Assembly: GCF_026847645.1 (NCBI RefSeq)
Contig: NZ_JAPSMC010000005.1
Span: 24,212 to 88,211 of the forward strand
Length of the DNA: 64,000 nt
Source: Anoxybacillus sp. J5B_2022
GTDB lineage: Bacteria > Bacillota > Bacilli > Bacillales > Anoxybacillaceae
Reading direction: 5' to 3'
A program made the position numbers and the translations under genes. Every line of letters begins with the position of its first letter. Position 1 is the stretch's first letter. Below are positions 45,707-55,095 of this stretch, piece after piece. A model generated the notes under the pieces. That model made no database searches. It was not told the DNA's origin and worked only from the letters and a program-made list of their open reading frames with translations.

Positions 45707-47109
45707 AACTTTTTCGTTTAGAAAACGTCTCATTAAAGTGGAAGCTCACGGTTCTTTCGGCGTCAGTGATTTTTATCGTTTATTTTTTGTTTACGTGGTT
45801 GCAATATGAAACGGTGAAGCAGTGGCTGTTGAACGAAGAAGAAAAAGCGATGAAAAAAACGATCGAAGAAATTGAAACTTATTATGCGGAGAAACGTAAT
45901 ATATCTTTGAGCGATATTCGTCAAGGCAAGTCATTGCTCGAAAAGTTAAATGAAAAATATCAGGCGATCCGTATTTTAGATGAAAAAGGGAATGTCATCG
46001 TATCGGTGTCTAACCGTGCTCCTATTTCGTTGCTTTCGGCGGAAACACCGGAGAAGTTAGAGGTGGATTACCATTTAGTCAACGATGAGCGCTCGATTGT
46101 TGTGCGCAAGCCGTTTCATGTGTCACGGATGAGTGGAACGATTGAAATCGTCCGCCATCTCGTGAAATTTCAACAAATGATTAATACGATTTTTTTCATC
46201 ATGACGTTAATCGGGGTCGTGGCAATGGTTATGAGCGCATTCATTGGGCTATTTATTGCCAAACATTTTGTTGGGCGCTTGCAAGCAGTAACGGACACGA
46301 TGCGGAACATTAAAAATAACGGATTTCAAAAACGGATCGACGTTCCTGCCGCGAACGATGAAATGTCAAAGTTGATGACGATGTTTAATGAAATGATGGA
46401 CGAGATTGAACATTCGTTCCGACAGCAAAAGCAGTTTATCGAAGATGCTTCCCATGAATTGCGGACGCCGCTTGCGATTTTAGAAGGCCATCTTTCGCTG
46501 TTAAAGCGATGGGGCAAAAATAATCGCGAGATTTTAGAGGAATCGTTGGAAGCGGCGGTGCAAGAAGTGTATCGCTTAAAAAAGCTTGTGCTTGAGCTTT
46601 TAGATTTATCTCATGCCGAAGCGATTGCGATCCCTGCGGAGTTGCAGCCGACCTCTCCAAGAGAAGCTGCGGAGCAGATTGTGAAAAATTTTCGAGTGCT
46701 CCATCCAAGCTTTCAGTTCCGCATCGTCGACGAGATCCGGGAGAAGGCGCTTGTTCGGATCGCGAAACATCATTTAGAACAGCTGTTGCTAATCTTACTA
46801 GATAATGCGGTCAAATATTCGCAGCACCAAAAAGAAATCACCATTTTCATAAAAGAGGAAAGAAAATATGTGTCTATTTCGGTATGCGACCAAGGAATCG
46901 GGATTCCGCGCGACGAATTAGAAAAAGTGTTTTTACGATTTTATCGGGTGGATAAAGCAAGAAGCCGAGAGAAAGGCGGAGTAGGACTAGGGCTTGCTAT
47001 CGCAAAAGAGATCGTCGATAAATACGGTGGACAAATTGTGATCGAAAGCGAAGTTGGGGGAGGGACAACCGTAGAGTTGTTCCTTCCGAAAGTGAAAAGC
47101 AAAGAATAG
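45703..47109 (+). CDS. Sensor histidine kinase (YkoH/ArlS-like)
   Basis: 468 residues. Two membrane helices flank an extracytoplasmic sensor of ~125 residues, followed by HAMP (FIAKHFVGRLQAVTDTM), the dimerisation/phosphoacceptor motif DASHELRTPLAILEGH with the conserved His, and the ATPase domain with N box LILLDNAVKYS, CDQGIGIP and GVGLGLAIAKEIV. Coupled to the upstream regulator. The signal is unknown. Confidence 0.93.
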   Translation: MKLFRLENVSLKWKLTVLSASVIFIVYFLFTWLQYETVKQWLLNEEEKAMKKTIEEIETYYAEKRNISLSDIRQGKSLLEKLNEKYQAIRILDEKGNVIVSVSNRAPISLLSAETPEKLEVDYHLVNDERSIVVRKPFHVSRMSGTIEIVRHLVKFQQMINTIFFIMTLIGVVAMVMSAFIGLFIAKHFVGRLQAVTDTMRNIKNNGFQKRIDVPAANDEMSKLMTMFNEMMDEIEHSFRQQKQFIEDASHELRTPLAILEGHLSLLKRWGKNNREILEESLEAAVQEVYRLKKLVLELLDLSHAEAIAIPAELQPTSPREAAEQIVKNFRVLHPSFQFRIVDEIREKALVRIAKHHLEQLLLILLDNAVKYSQHQKEITIFIKEERKYVSISVCDQGIGIPRDELEKVFLRFYRVDKARSREKGGVGLGLAIAKEIVDKYGGQIVIESEVGGGTTVELFLPKVKSKE

Positions 47110-47131
47110 GGGAAAAGAAAGGTGAGAAGAG

Positions 47132-47287
47132 ATGGAAGAGCATTTGCCTAGCAATCGACAAAAGAAGGAAATCCAGCACGTGATCGAGAAATTTCAAAAG
47201 CGGGGGATTAAAATAAGCGCTTGCAAGCCGCGGGCGTTGCTTACGTCATGCTTAGCAGCAGCCGATGCAGCGAAAAATCATGAGTAA
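47132..47287 (+). CDS. Small hypothetical protein, 51 residues
   Basis: ATG 47132 with AGGTGAGAAG upstream. Starts MEEHLPSNRQKKEIQHVIEKF and ends in a more hydrophobic Cys-containing part (ISACKPRALLTSCLAAADAA). Lies between the kinase gene and glpP. Not recognised. Confidence 0.5.
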   Translation: MEEHLPSNRQKKEIQHVIEKFQKRGIKISACKPRALLTSCLAAADAAKNHE

Positions 47288-47299
47288 GGGGCGATTTTT

Positions 47300-47863
47300 T
47301 TGAACCTTCATCAACAAAAAATCATTCCTGCGATTAAAACGATGAAAGACTTCGAAACGTTTTTGCAAAGTCCATATGGATATGCGGTGTTGCTCGAATT
47401 GCACCTTTCGCAGCTGAAAAGCGTCTTCCAATACGCGCGTCAATGCGGCAAAAGTTTGTTCGTCCATGCGGATTTAATTCAAGGGCTGAGCCACGATGAG
47501 TATGCGGCGGAATATTTGTGCCAAGAGCTGAAGCCGTGCGGGTTGATTTCGACAAGGGGAAGCGTGATTATGAAAGCAAAGCAAAAAAAGGTGTTAGCGA
47601 TCCAGCGTATTTTTTTATTAGACTCACATGCCCTTGAAAAAAGCTACCAGTTGATTGAGAAAACAAAGCCGGACTTTATTGAAGTGATGCCGGGCGCGAT
47701 GCCGCATGTCATTCAAGAAGTGAAGGAGCGGACAGGCCTCTCGATTTTAGCAGGCGGGCTTGTGCGAACGTTAGAAGATGTCGAGCGCGCATTAGCAGCC
47801 GGAGCGACGGCGATTACGACGTCAAACAAAGCGCTTTGGGAGCATTATGCGGCGGTGCGCTGA
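47300..47863 (+). CDS. glpP: Glycerol uptake operon antiterminator GlpP
   Basis: 187-residue RNA-binding antiterminator that responds to glycerol 3-phosphate. TTG 47300 is preceded by AAGGGG. PAIKTMKDFETFL, LFVHADLIQGL, LISTRG and the barrel end SILAGGLVRTLEDVERALAAG are typical. It sits next to glpD, whose leader has a terminator hairpin that GlpP would have to open. glpF and glpK, present between them in B. subtilis, are missing here. Confidence 0.92.
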   Translation: MNLHQQKIIPAIKTMKDFETFLQSPYGYAVLLELHLSQLKSVFQYARQCGKSLFVHADLIQGLSHDEYAAEYLCQELKPCGLISTRGSVIMKAKQKKVLAIQRIFLLDSHALEKSYQLIEKTKPDFIEVMPGAMPHVIQEVKERTGLSILAGGLVRTLEDVERALAAGATAITTSNKALWEHYAAVR

Positions 47864-47898
47864 CGATTTTTTCGCTAGCCAAACGGGGCGATTTTCGC

Positions 47899-48000
47899 TA
47901 TAATGAAGGTAAGTTAATAACATGTCAGGAGATTTGGAGAGACCATGCATACATGATAAGCGAAGGCTTGTCGTGTTTGTTGTGGTCTCTTTTTGCTTTT
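47899..48000 (+). promoter_or_regulatory. glpD promoter -10 and GlpP-type antiterminated leader
   Basis: TATAAT at 47899-47904, then a leader with a long terminator hairpin: AGAGACCA (47938-47945) pairs with TGGTCTCT (47983-47990), the inner arms ACATGATAAGC/GCTTGTCGTGT pair with some G-U, and TTTTTGCTTTT follows. It matches the known B. subtilis arrangement in which GlpP with glycerol 3-phosphate prevents termination before glpD. Confidence 0.75.
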
Positions 48001-48020
48001 AAAAAGGGGGAGGAGAAACG

Positions 48021-49658
48021 ATGAAACGTGCGACGATGGTAGAAAAAATGAACAAGGAGTATTACGATGTGCTGATTATTGGCGGCGGGATTACGGGCTG
48101 CGGCATTGCGCTGGATGCAGTGACGCGTGGGTTAAAAACCGCGTTAGTAGAAATGCAAGATTTCGCGGCCGGAACATCAAGCCGTTCGACAAAACTTGTG
48201 CACGGCGGGCTTCGTTATTTGAAGCAATTCGAGGTGAAAATGGTTGCCGAGGTTGGAAAAGAGCGGGCGATCGTGTACGAAAACGGTCCGCATGTAACGA
48301 CGCCGGAGTGGATGTTGTTGCCGATTTATAAAGATGGAACGTTTGGCAAATGGAGCACATCGGTTGGGTTATGGGTGTACGATCATTTAGCGGGGGTGAA
48401 ACGAAGTGAGCGCCGGACGATGTTAAACAAGGAGGAAACGCTACAAAAAGAACCGCTGTTGAAAAGAGATGGGCTAATTGGTGGAGGATATTATGTCGAA
48501 TATCGTACAGACGATGCCCGCTTAACGATCGAAGTGTTGAAAAAAGCGATCGAGTGCGGCGCAGACGCCGCAAATTACGTCAAGGCAGAAGCGTTTGTTT
48601 ACGAAAACGGACGCGTCGTCGGGGCGCGCTGTCGCGATGAACTTACCGGTCAAACGTATACGGTACGAGCGAAAAAGGTGATTAACGCGGCTGGCCCATG
48701 GGTCGATGCACTGCGGGAAAAAGATGGCTCGAAACAAGGGAAAATGTTAAAAATTACAAAAGGCGTTCATATTGTCATCGACCAAAAACACTTTCCGTTA
48801 AAACAAGCCGTGTATTTCGATACACCGGACGGGCGAATGGTGTTTGCCATCCCACGCGATGGCAAAACGTACGTCGGCACGACCGATACGTTTTACGACG
48901 GGGATTTGACGAATCCAGTAATGACGGACGAAGATCGTGACTACTTGCTGCAAGCGATTCATTATATGTTTCCGTCCGTGCGCGTGACGGCAAGGGAGAT
49001 CGAATCAAGTTGGGCAGGAGTGCGGCCGCTTATTTATGAAGAAGGGAAAAATCCATCGGAAATTTCGCGGAAAGATGAAATTTGGCAATCCCCGTCAGGG
49101 CTTGTGACAATTGCAGGCGGAAAGCTAACCGGCTATCGGAAAATGGCCGAAACGGTCGTCGATTTAGTCGTCAAACAGCTTGAAAAAGAAGAAGGACTAA
49201 CATTCCGTCCTTGCCAAACGAAACATTTGCCGATTTCTGGCGGCGATGTCGGCGGCTCTCACCAATTGCCTGCGTTTATCGCGCAAAAAGCGGAAGAAGC
49301 GACGCGCTACGGCTTTACGAAAGCAGAAGGAGAACGCCTGGCGAAACAATACGGAACGAACGTTGACCGCATATTTACATTAAGCAAGGATTATGAAGAA
49401 AACTGCGGGCTTTCGCGCGAAGTGTTTGCAACGCTTGTATACGCGCTCGAAGGCGAAATGGCCGTCAAACCTTCTGATTACTTCATCCGCCGCACCGGCG
49501 CCCTTTTATTTAACATTCAATGGGTGCGGACATGGAAAGACGCCGTCATTCGCTTCATGACGGAGTATTGGCAATGGCCGGAGGAGATGACGCGAGAGTA
49601 TACAGAAGAACTAGAAACAGCGTTAAAAGAAGCGGTCGGAGATTTTAGAAATGCCTAA
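48021..49658 (+). CDS. glpD: Glycerol-3-phosphate dehydrogenase GlpD
   Basis: FAD-dependent, membrane-associated oxidation of glycerol 3-phosphate to dihydroxyacetone phosphate. 545 residues. The FAD-binding dinucleotide motif is [13 protein letters not shown], and [22 protein letters not shown] and [14 protein letters not shown] are family motifs. GGGGGAGGAG precedes the ATG. Controlled by the leader attenuator. Confidence 0.96.
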   Translation: MKRATMVEKMNKEYYDVLIIGGGITGCGIALDAVTRGLKTALVEMQDFAAGTSSRSTKLVHGGLRYLKQFEVKMVAEVGKERAIVYENGPHVTTPEWMLLPIYKDGTFGKWSTSVGLWVYDHLAGVKRSERRTMLNKEETLQKEPLLKRDGLIGGGYYVEYRTDDARLTIEVLKKAIECGADAANYVKAEAFVYENGRVVGARCRDELTGQTYTVRAKKVINAAGPWVDALREKDGSKQGKMLKITKGVHIVIDQKHFPLKQAVYFDTPDGRMVFAIPRDGKTYVGTTDTFYDGDLTNPVMTDEDRDYLLQAIHYMFPSVRVTAREIESSWAGVRPLIYEEGKNPSEISRKDEIWQSPSGLVTIAGGKLTGYRKMAETVVDLVVKQLEKEEGLTFRPCQTKHLPISGGDVGGSHQLPAFIAQKAEEATRYGFTKAEGERLAKQYGTNVDRIFTLSKDYEENCGLSREVFATLVYALEGEMAVKPSDYFIRRTGALLFNIQWVRTWKDAVIRFMTEYWQWPEEMTREYTEELETALKEAVGDFRNA

Positions 49659-49677
49659 AAGGGCATTTCTTTTTTTA
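49647..49677 (+). terminator. Terminator after glpD
   Basis: AGAAATGCC-taaaa-GGGCATTTCT followed by a run of Ts; the stem starts within the last codons. Confidence 0.85.
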
Positions 49678-49722
49678 CTAAAAAATAATGATTTTTTACT
49701 AAATAAATGCTATTGTGATAAT
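49674..49722 (+). promoter_or_regulatory. agaN promoter with two TTTACTAAA boxes
   Basis: TTTACTAAA at 49674-49682 and again at 49695-49703, exactly 21 bp apart (two helical turns). The second box overlaps the -35 position of an extended -10 TGTGATAAT (GATAAT 49717-49722). The same box occurs before galK. Candidate operator of the LacI-family gene at 56673, by inference. Confidence 0.5.
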
Positions 49723-49754
49723 AGAGAGAATTTTTTTGAAAAGAGGTTTGAAGC

Positions 49755-51941
49755 ATGATTACTTATTACTTGGACCAGTCTGTGTTTCATATTCAATCCT
49801 GTGGGATGAGTTACATACTAAAAATTACGCAACATGGATATGTAGCACATATGTATTGGGGGAAAAGAATTAGAATCCCTCGGTTGTCGAGGAGTTTACA
49901 GTTTTTTGACCGTGGATTTTCCCCAAACCCCGACCCGTCCGACCGAGCGTTTTCGTTAGATACGCTGCCGCAAGAGTATCCGGCGTACGGAAATACCGAT
50001 TTCCGCACACCGGCGTATCAAGTGCAATTGGAAAACGGTTCAACGATTTCGGATTTGCGTTATAAAACGCATCGCATCTATAAAGGAAAGCCGAAGCTAG
50101 AGGGGCTACCGGCTACGTATGTCGAACATGAAAATGAAGCAGAAACACTCGAAATTGTTTTAGAGGACAGTGTAATAGGCTTACGAGCGATGTTACTGTA
50201 TACGGTTTATGAAAAATGGAACGTCATTACTCGTTCGGTTCGTTTAGAAAATCATGGATCAGAACATATCAAACTATTAAGGGCGTTAAGTATGAACGTC
50301 GATTTTTCGGATGATCAGTTTGATTTCCTTCATCTTTACGGGGCACATTGCCGAGAACGATATATCGAACGAAAACCGTTGTTTGTCGGCACGCAATCGG
50401 TGGAAAGCCGCCGCGGCGCGAGCAGCCACCAACAAAACCCGTTTATCGCCTTATTGAGAAAAAATGCGGATGAAGATCACGGAGAAGTGTATGCCTTTAA
50501 TCTCGTATACAGCGGCAATTTTCTCGCCCAAGTCGAAGTCGATCAGTTTCATACCGCACGCGTATCGCTCGGGATTAATCCATTTGATTTTACGTGGCTA
50601 TTAGAGCCGGGTGAATCGTTCCAAACACCGGAAGTGGTGATGGTGTATTCTGACGAAGGATTGAACGGCATGTCGCAAACGTTTCATGAATTATATCGTA
50701 CTCGTCTAGCGCGTGGGGTGTTTCGCGACCGGGAGCGCCCGATTTTGATCAACAACTGGGAAGCGACGTATTTTGATTTTGATGAGGAAAAGATTTTGAC
50801 GATCGCCAAAACGGCATCGGAACTAGGAATCGAGTTATTTGTATTAGACGACGGCTGGTTTGGAAAGCGTGACGATGATAAACGTTCGTTAGGGGACTGG
50901 TTCGTTGACAAACGGAAACTTCCAAACGGATTAGAAGGATTGGCGAAACGCGTGAACGAAACAGGAATGCAGTTTGGCTTATGGGTGGAACCAGAAATGG
51001 TTTCCGTGGACAGCGAACTATACCGGAAGCATCCCGACTGGTGTCTTCATGTGCCGAACCGCCCGCGTTCGGAAGGAAGAAACCAACTTGTTTTAGACTA
51101 TTCCCGTAAAGAAGTGTGCGACTACATGATTCAAGTGCTTTCCGACGTATTGGCAAGTGCACCGATTTCCTATGTGAAATGGGACATGAACCGCCACATG
51201 ACGGAAATTGGGTCGGCCACATTGCCTCCCGAGCGACAGCGGGAAACAGCGCACCGCTACATGCTCGGGCTATATCGAGTGATGGATGAAATCACTTCTC
51301 GCTTCCCGCACATTTTATTTGAAAGCTGCTCTGGGGGCGGAGGACGATTTGACCCTGGAATGCTTTATTACATGCCGCAAACGTGGACGAGTGACAATAC
51401 AGATGCCGTATCGCGCTTAAAAATTCAATACGGCACAAGCCTTGTTTATCCGATTAGCTCCATCGGCGCACACGTATCGGCAGTTCCGAACCACCAAGTT
51501 CATCGCATCACCTCATTGGAGATGCGGGGGCATGTGGCGATGTCCGGCAACTTCGGGTATGAACTTGATGTGACGAAATTACTGGAGAAAGAAAAAGAAG
51601 AGATTAAAAACCAAGTCGAATTTTACAAAGAAATTCGCCATCTTGTGCAATTCGGCACTTTTTACCGAATGTTAAGCCCGTTTGAAGGCAATGAAGCGGC
51701 TTGGATGGTTGTATCGAAAGACCAATCCGAAGCGTTTGTTGCTTATTTTCGTGTACTAGCCGAAGCCAACGCCCCACTGTCGCTTATACGGCTGAAAGGA
51801 CTAAATCCGAAGAAACAGTACGAGATCATGGGTACCGGAGAAGTGTATGGCGGAGATGAACTGATGTATGTGGGGCTCAACGTGCCAGAACGTCACGGCG
51901 ATTTTGTTAGCGTAATATGGCGGCTTAGAAGCGTAGATTGA
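49755..51941 (+). CDS. Alpha-galactosidase, GH36 (AgaN type)
   Basis: Hydrolyses terminal alpha-1,6-galactosyl residues of raffinose-type sugars. 728 residues, close to the length of the Geobacillus AgaA/AgaB enzymes. The catalytic nucleophile is D477 in YVKWDMNRH and the acid/base is D547 in WTSDNTDAVSRL; FESCSGGGGRFD is another family motif. No signal peptide, so it acts inside the cell on imported sugar; no transporter lies in the window. galKET downstream would process the galactose. Confidence 0.95.
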   Translation: MITYYLDQSVFHIQSCGMSYILKITQHGYVAHMYWGKRIRIPRLSRSLQFFDRGFSPNPDPSDRAFSLDTLPQEYPAYGNTDFRTPAYQVQLENGSTISDLRYKTHRIYKGKPKLEGLPATYVEHENEAETLEIVLEDSVIGLRAMLLYTVYEKWNVITRSVRLENHGSEHIKLLRALSMNVDFSDDQFDFLHLYGAHCRERYIERKPLFVGTQSVESRRGASSHQQNPFIALLRKNADEDHGEVYAFNLVYSGNFLAQVEVDQFHTARVSLGINPFDFTWLLEPGESFQTPEVVMVYSDEGLNGMSQTFHELYRTRLARGVFRDRERPILINNWEATYFDFDEEKILTIAKTASELGIELFVLDDGWFGKRDDDKRSLGDWFVDKRKLPNGLEGLAKRVNETGMQFGLWVEPEMVSVDSELYRKHPDWCLHVPNRPRSEGRNQLVLDYSRKEVCDYMIQVLSDVLASAPISYVKWDMNRHMTEIGSATLPPERQRETAHRYMLGLYRVMDEITSRFPHILFESCSGGGGRFDPGMLYYMPQTWTSDNTDAVSRLKIQYGTSLVYPISSIGAHVSAVPNHQVHRITSLEMRGHVAMSGNFGYELDVTKLLEKEKEEIKNQVEFYKEIRHLVQFGTFYRMLSPFEGNEAAWMVVSKDQSEAFVAYFRVLAEANAPLSLIRLKGLNPKKQYEIMGTGEVYGGDELMYVGLNVPERHGDFVSVIWRLRSVD

Positions 51942-51979
51942 CCATTAAAAACAACTTATCAAGGTGTCTAAAAGAAATA

Positions 51980-52008
51980 GAACCGGTGTCTCATTCGGCA
52001 CCGGTTTC
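51980..52008. terminator. Bidirectional terminator between alpha-galactosidase gene and ecsC-like gene
   Basis: AACCGGTG-tctcattcgg-CACCGGTT, perfect 8-bp stem between convergent genes; it covers the stop codon of the minus-strand gene. Confidence 0.75.
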
Positions 52009-52776
52009 TAATTGAGCAATTTTCTCCAACACCCTCCGCTTCCGATAAAGCATTTTCCCCGCTTCGGCGATGTCTTTGATAAACATTTTATTAAACATGG
52101 CGCCGAAAATAATGCCGACGATTGGGACGAGTTGGAATAGTTTTTTCCAGCCGAATTGGTCGCGGAACGTCATCATGACTTCCCGCCAGCCTTGCAGCTG
52201 GGAAAATACTTGCTGATGGTCGTTGGAAAACGACGTGAGCTGGTCGAGAATCGCTTTTTTGCCGACGATGTCGCTGGAGACAAACTGCAAGCACTTCACG
52301 ATAAAAATGCGCTCTTTTTTTTCTTTCGGGTCATAGCCGTAAGTAATCGCGATCTCTTGCAGCGTTTTTAACGCTAACCCGAGCATGGCGGGAATGTCAA
52401 TGGCTAGCGTAAACAGTCCGCCTACACCGGTCGTTGCCCCTTGGTATTGGGCGAATGTAATGCGAGCTTCCACTAATTCGTCGCATACGCGATCCATCGT
52501 TGCAAGCGGCAACTGTCCAACTTGCTCAATAGAAGCCGCAGGAAACTTTTCGAGCATTTTCGCTTCGTTCACTAAATATTGCCCGCCGCTTTGGATGTAG
52601 CTACCGAGTTCGTCGAGCAGCTGTCCAAGTTTTTTATGTACGATCGGTGGTGTTAGCTTATCCAATACTTTAAACGGAAGGCGCCCAATTTTTTCCCAAA
52701 ACCATAAATCTTTTTGACTGCGCTCCCATCGTTCGATTTTTGCTAATTCTTGTTCTAACCATTGTTTCGTTTCCAT
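51991..52776 (-). CDS. EcsC family protein
   Basis: 261 residues from ATG 52776, preceded on its strand by AAAGGGGGCTTTTGCC. The EcsC family signature is the glycine- and alanine-rich hydrophobic centre (GATTGVGGLFTLAIDIPAM) and the second hydrophobic part near LVPIVGIIFGAMFNKMFI. In B. subtilis EcsC is encoded with the EcsAB ABC transporter, but this one stands alone inside the galactose cluster and in opposite orientation. Function unknown. Confidence 0.87.
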   Translation of the reverse strand: METKQWLEQELAKIERWERSQKDLWFWEKIGRLPFKVLDKLTPPIVHKKLGQLLDELGSYIQSGGQYLVNEAKMLEKFPAASIEQVGQLPLATMDRVCDELVEARITFAQYQGATTGVGGLFTLAIDIPAMLGLALKTLQEIAITYGYDPKEKKERIFIVKCLQFVSSDIVGKKAILDQLTSFSNDHQQVFSQLQGWREVMMTFRDQFGWKKLFQLVPIVGIIFGAMFNKMFIKDIAEAGKMLYRKRRVLEKIAQLETGAE

Positions 52777-52862
52777 GGCAAAAGCCCCCTTTATACATAA
52801 CGTGGATGAATCGGCTAATTGTTATACGTTTGTCAGAAAAAAATGTTTCCATCCACTTGTGA

Positions 52863-52895
52863 TTAACTAAAAAATTTACTAAAATATTTACTATA
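52863..52895 (+). promoter_or_regulatory. Three tandem TTTACTAAA-like boxes upstream of galK
   Basis: TTAACTAAA (52863-52871), TTTACTAAA (52875-52883) and TTTACTATA (52887-52895), spaced every 12 bp, just before the galK ribosome site (TTTAGGAGG). Same core as at 49674 and 49695. Probable regulator-binding array for galKET. Confidence 0.5.
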
Positions 52896-52918
52896 AAAGC
52901 AGTTTAGGAGGAAGAACA

Positions 52919-54106
52919 ATGATTGAAAAGGTAAAGACGGATTTTCTTGCATGGTTTGGTGGGGGAAGGGAAGAAATCCGCACCTTCTTCGCCCCCGGCC
53001 GCGTGAATTTGATCGGGGAGCATACGGACTACAACGGTGGGCATGTGTTGCCGTGTGCCCTTGAAATCGGCACCTATGCCTTCGTGAGAAAAACAAAAAG
53101 CGGTAACGTTCGGCTGTATTCGCAAAATTTTCCGGAAAAAGGGGTGATTACCGTTCCGCTAACAGATTTAGCATATCGCGACGAACATGGCTGGGCGAAC
53201 TATCCGAAAGGAATTCTCGCAGCGTTCCAAGCGTCAGGGGTTATCATCGACAGCGGGTTTGATGTGCTATATTACGGAAACATTCCGAACGGAGCGGGGT
53301 TGTCGTCCTCTGCTTCGATTGAACTTGTCACAGCGGTCATGGTCAATGAACTGTTTCAAGCAAACTTCAGCACGCTTGAACTTGTGAAAATGAGCCAAAA
53401 CGTAGAAAATAATTATATTGGCGTCAATTGCGGCATTATGGACCAATTTGCCGTCGGAATGGGAAAGAAAGATCGTGCGATTTTATTAGATTGCCAAACG
53501 TTGCATTATCGTTATTTACCGCTTTTACTGAACGATTGCTCAATTATCATCGCCAATACGAACAAGCAGCGCGGGTTAGCCGATTCGGCGTATAACGAGC
53601 GGCGAGCGACGTGCGAAGCAGCGCTTACGAAGTTGCAGCAACACCTCCCGATTTCTTCCCTCGGCGAACTGACAAGCGAACAGCTGGCGAAATACGCACA
53701 CGTTCTTTCTCCTGTCGAACAAAAACGCGCTCGCCATGCCGTGACGGAAAACGAACGAGTGATGCAGGCGGCAGAGGCATTGGAAAACGGCAACTTCACC
53801 CGCTTTGGTGAACTGATGAAACAATCCCACCTTTCGTTGCGCAATGACTACGAAGTAACGGGGATAGAACTTGATACGCTTGTTGAGGCAGCGTGGAAGC
53901 ACGAAGGGACGATCGGTGCCCGCATGACCGGTGCTGGTTTTGGCGGCTGTACGGTGAACATGGTGAAAGATGAACACATTCCTTCGTTCATTGAGCAAGT
54001 CGGGCGTGAATATGCGGAAAAAATCGGCTATGAAGCAAGTTTTTACGTCGTGAAAATTGGTGACGGCGCAAAAGAAATAACAGAAAAAGAGGAGATGATG
54101 TTATGA
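52919..54106 (+). CDS. galK: Galactokinase GalK
   Basis: Phosphorylates galactose at C1, first step of the Leloir pathway. 395 residues, GHMP kinase. The sugar-binding signature [15 protein letters not shown] is at 27-41, the ATP motif is [11 protein letters not shown], and the third motif is [23 protein letters not shown] upstream. Overlaps galE by 4 nt (ATGA). Confidence 0.96.
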   Translation: MIEKVKTDFLAWFGGGREEIRTFFAPGRVNLIGEHTDYNGGHVLPCALEIGTYAFVRKTKSGNVRLYSQNFPEKGVITVPLTDLAYRDEHGWANYPKGILAAFQASGVIIDSGFDVLYYGNIPNGAGLSSSASIELVTAVMVNELFQANFSTLELVKMSQNVENNYIGVNCGIMDQFAVGMGKKDRAILLDCQTLHYRYLPLLLNDCSIIIANTNKQRGLADSAYNERRATCEAALTKLQQHLPISSLGELTSEQLAKYAHVLSPVEQKRARHAVTENERVMQAAEALENGNFTRFGELMKQSHLSLRNDYEVTGIELDTLVEAAWKHEGTIGARMTGAGFGGCTVNMVKDEHIPSFIEQVGREYAEKIGYEASFYVVKIGDGAKEITEKEEMML

Positions 54107-55095
54107 TTCTTGTTTGCGGCGGGGCTGGCTATATCGGTAGCCATGCGGTGCATCGCTTCATCGAAAAAGGGGAACAAGTGGTCGTCGTCGATAATTTGCA
54201 GACAGGGCATCGCGAGGCGGTGCATCACGAAGCGTTGTTTTACCAAGGGGACATTCGTGACCGCGCCTTTTTGCGCGACGTATTCCGAAAGCATGACATT
54301 GATACGGTCGTTCATTTTGCGGCCAACTCGCTTGTCGGAGAAAGCATGGAAAAGCCGCTAAAATACTACGACAACAACGTATACGGAACACAAGTATTGT
54401 TGGAAGTCATGCACGAATTTGGGGTGAAACAAATCGTTTTCTCCTCGACTGCAGCGGTATACGGAGAGCCGAAGCAAATCCCGATTGTCGAAACCGACCC
54501 GACCGTCCCAACGAACACATATGGGGAAACGAAGCTCGCGATGGAAAAAATGATGAAATGGGTCGACGAAGCGTACGGCATTCGTTATATTTCCTTGCGC
54601 TATTTTAACGTCGCTGGTGCTTACGGCGCTCACTTAGGGGAAGATCATGATCCAGAAACGCATTTAATCCCGCTGATATTAAAAGTTCCGCTCGGACAGC
54701 GAAACGAGATTCATATTTTTGGTGATGACTATGATACCCATGACGGAACGTGCATCCGCGATTACATTCACGTTCTCGACTTAGTCGATGCTCATTGGCT
54801 TGCGGTCGAAAAGTTAAGAAGCGGCGCAAAAAGCGACGTATTTAACCTTGGCAATGGCAACGGATTTACCGTCAAAGAAGTGATTGAAGCAGCACGCCGC
54901 GTCACTGGACATGACATTCCAGCGCGAGTCGTTGAAAGACGCGCGGGCGACCCGGCGCGGCTCGTTGCTTCTTCCGAAAAAGCGCAACGCGAACTCGGTT
55001 GGAAGCCGACATACACAACAATCGACGACATCGTCGCTTCCGCTTGGGAATGGCATCAAGCAAATCCAAACGGCTATCGAGGTGGGAAGCGGTGA
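54103..55095 (+). CDS. galE: UDP-glucose 4-epimerase GalE
   Basis: Interconverts UDP-galactose and UDP-glucose. 330 residues, extended SDR. NAD motif GGAGYIGSH at 6-14; catalytic Y140 and K144 ([11 protein letters not shown]) with the serine in [10 protein letters not shown]. The start overlaps galK and the stop overlaps the galT GTG start, so galKET is translated as one coupled unit. Confidence 0.96.
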   Translation: MILVCGGAGYIGSHAVHRFIEKGEQVVVVDNLQTGHREAVHHEALFYQGDIRDRAFLRDVFRKHDIDTVVHFAANSLVGESMEKPLKYYDNNVYGTQVLLEVMHEFGVKQIVFSSTAAVYGEPKQIPIVETDPTVPTNTYGETKLAMEKMMKWVDEAYGIRYISLRYFNVAGAYGAHLGEDHDPETHLIPLILKVPLGQRNEIHIFGDDYDTHDGTCIRDYIHVLDLVDAHWLAVEKLRSGAKSDVFNLGNGNGFTVKEVIEAARRVTGHDIPARVVERRAGDPARLVASSEKAQRELGWKPTYTTIDDIVASAWEWHQANPNGYRGGKR

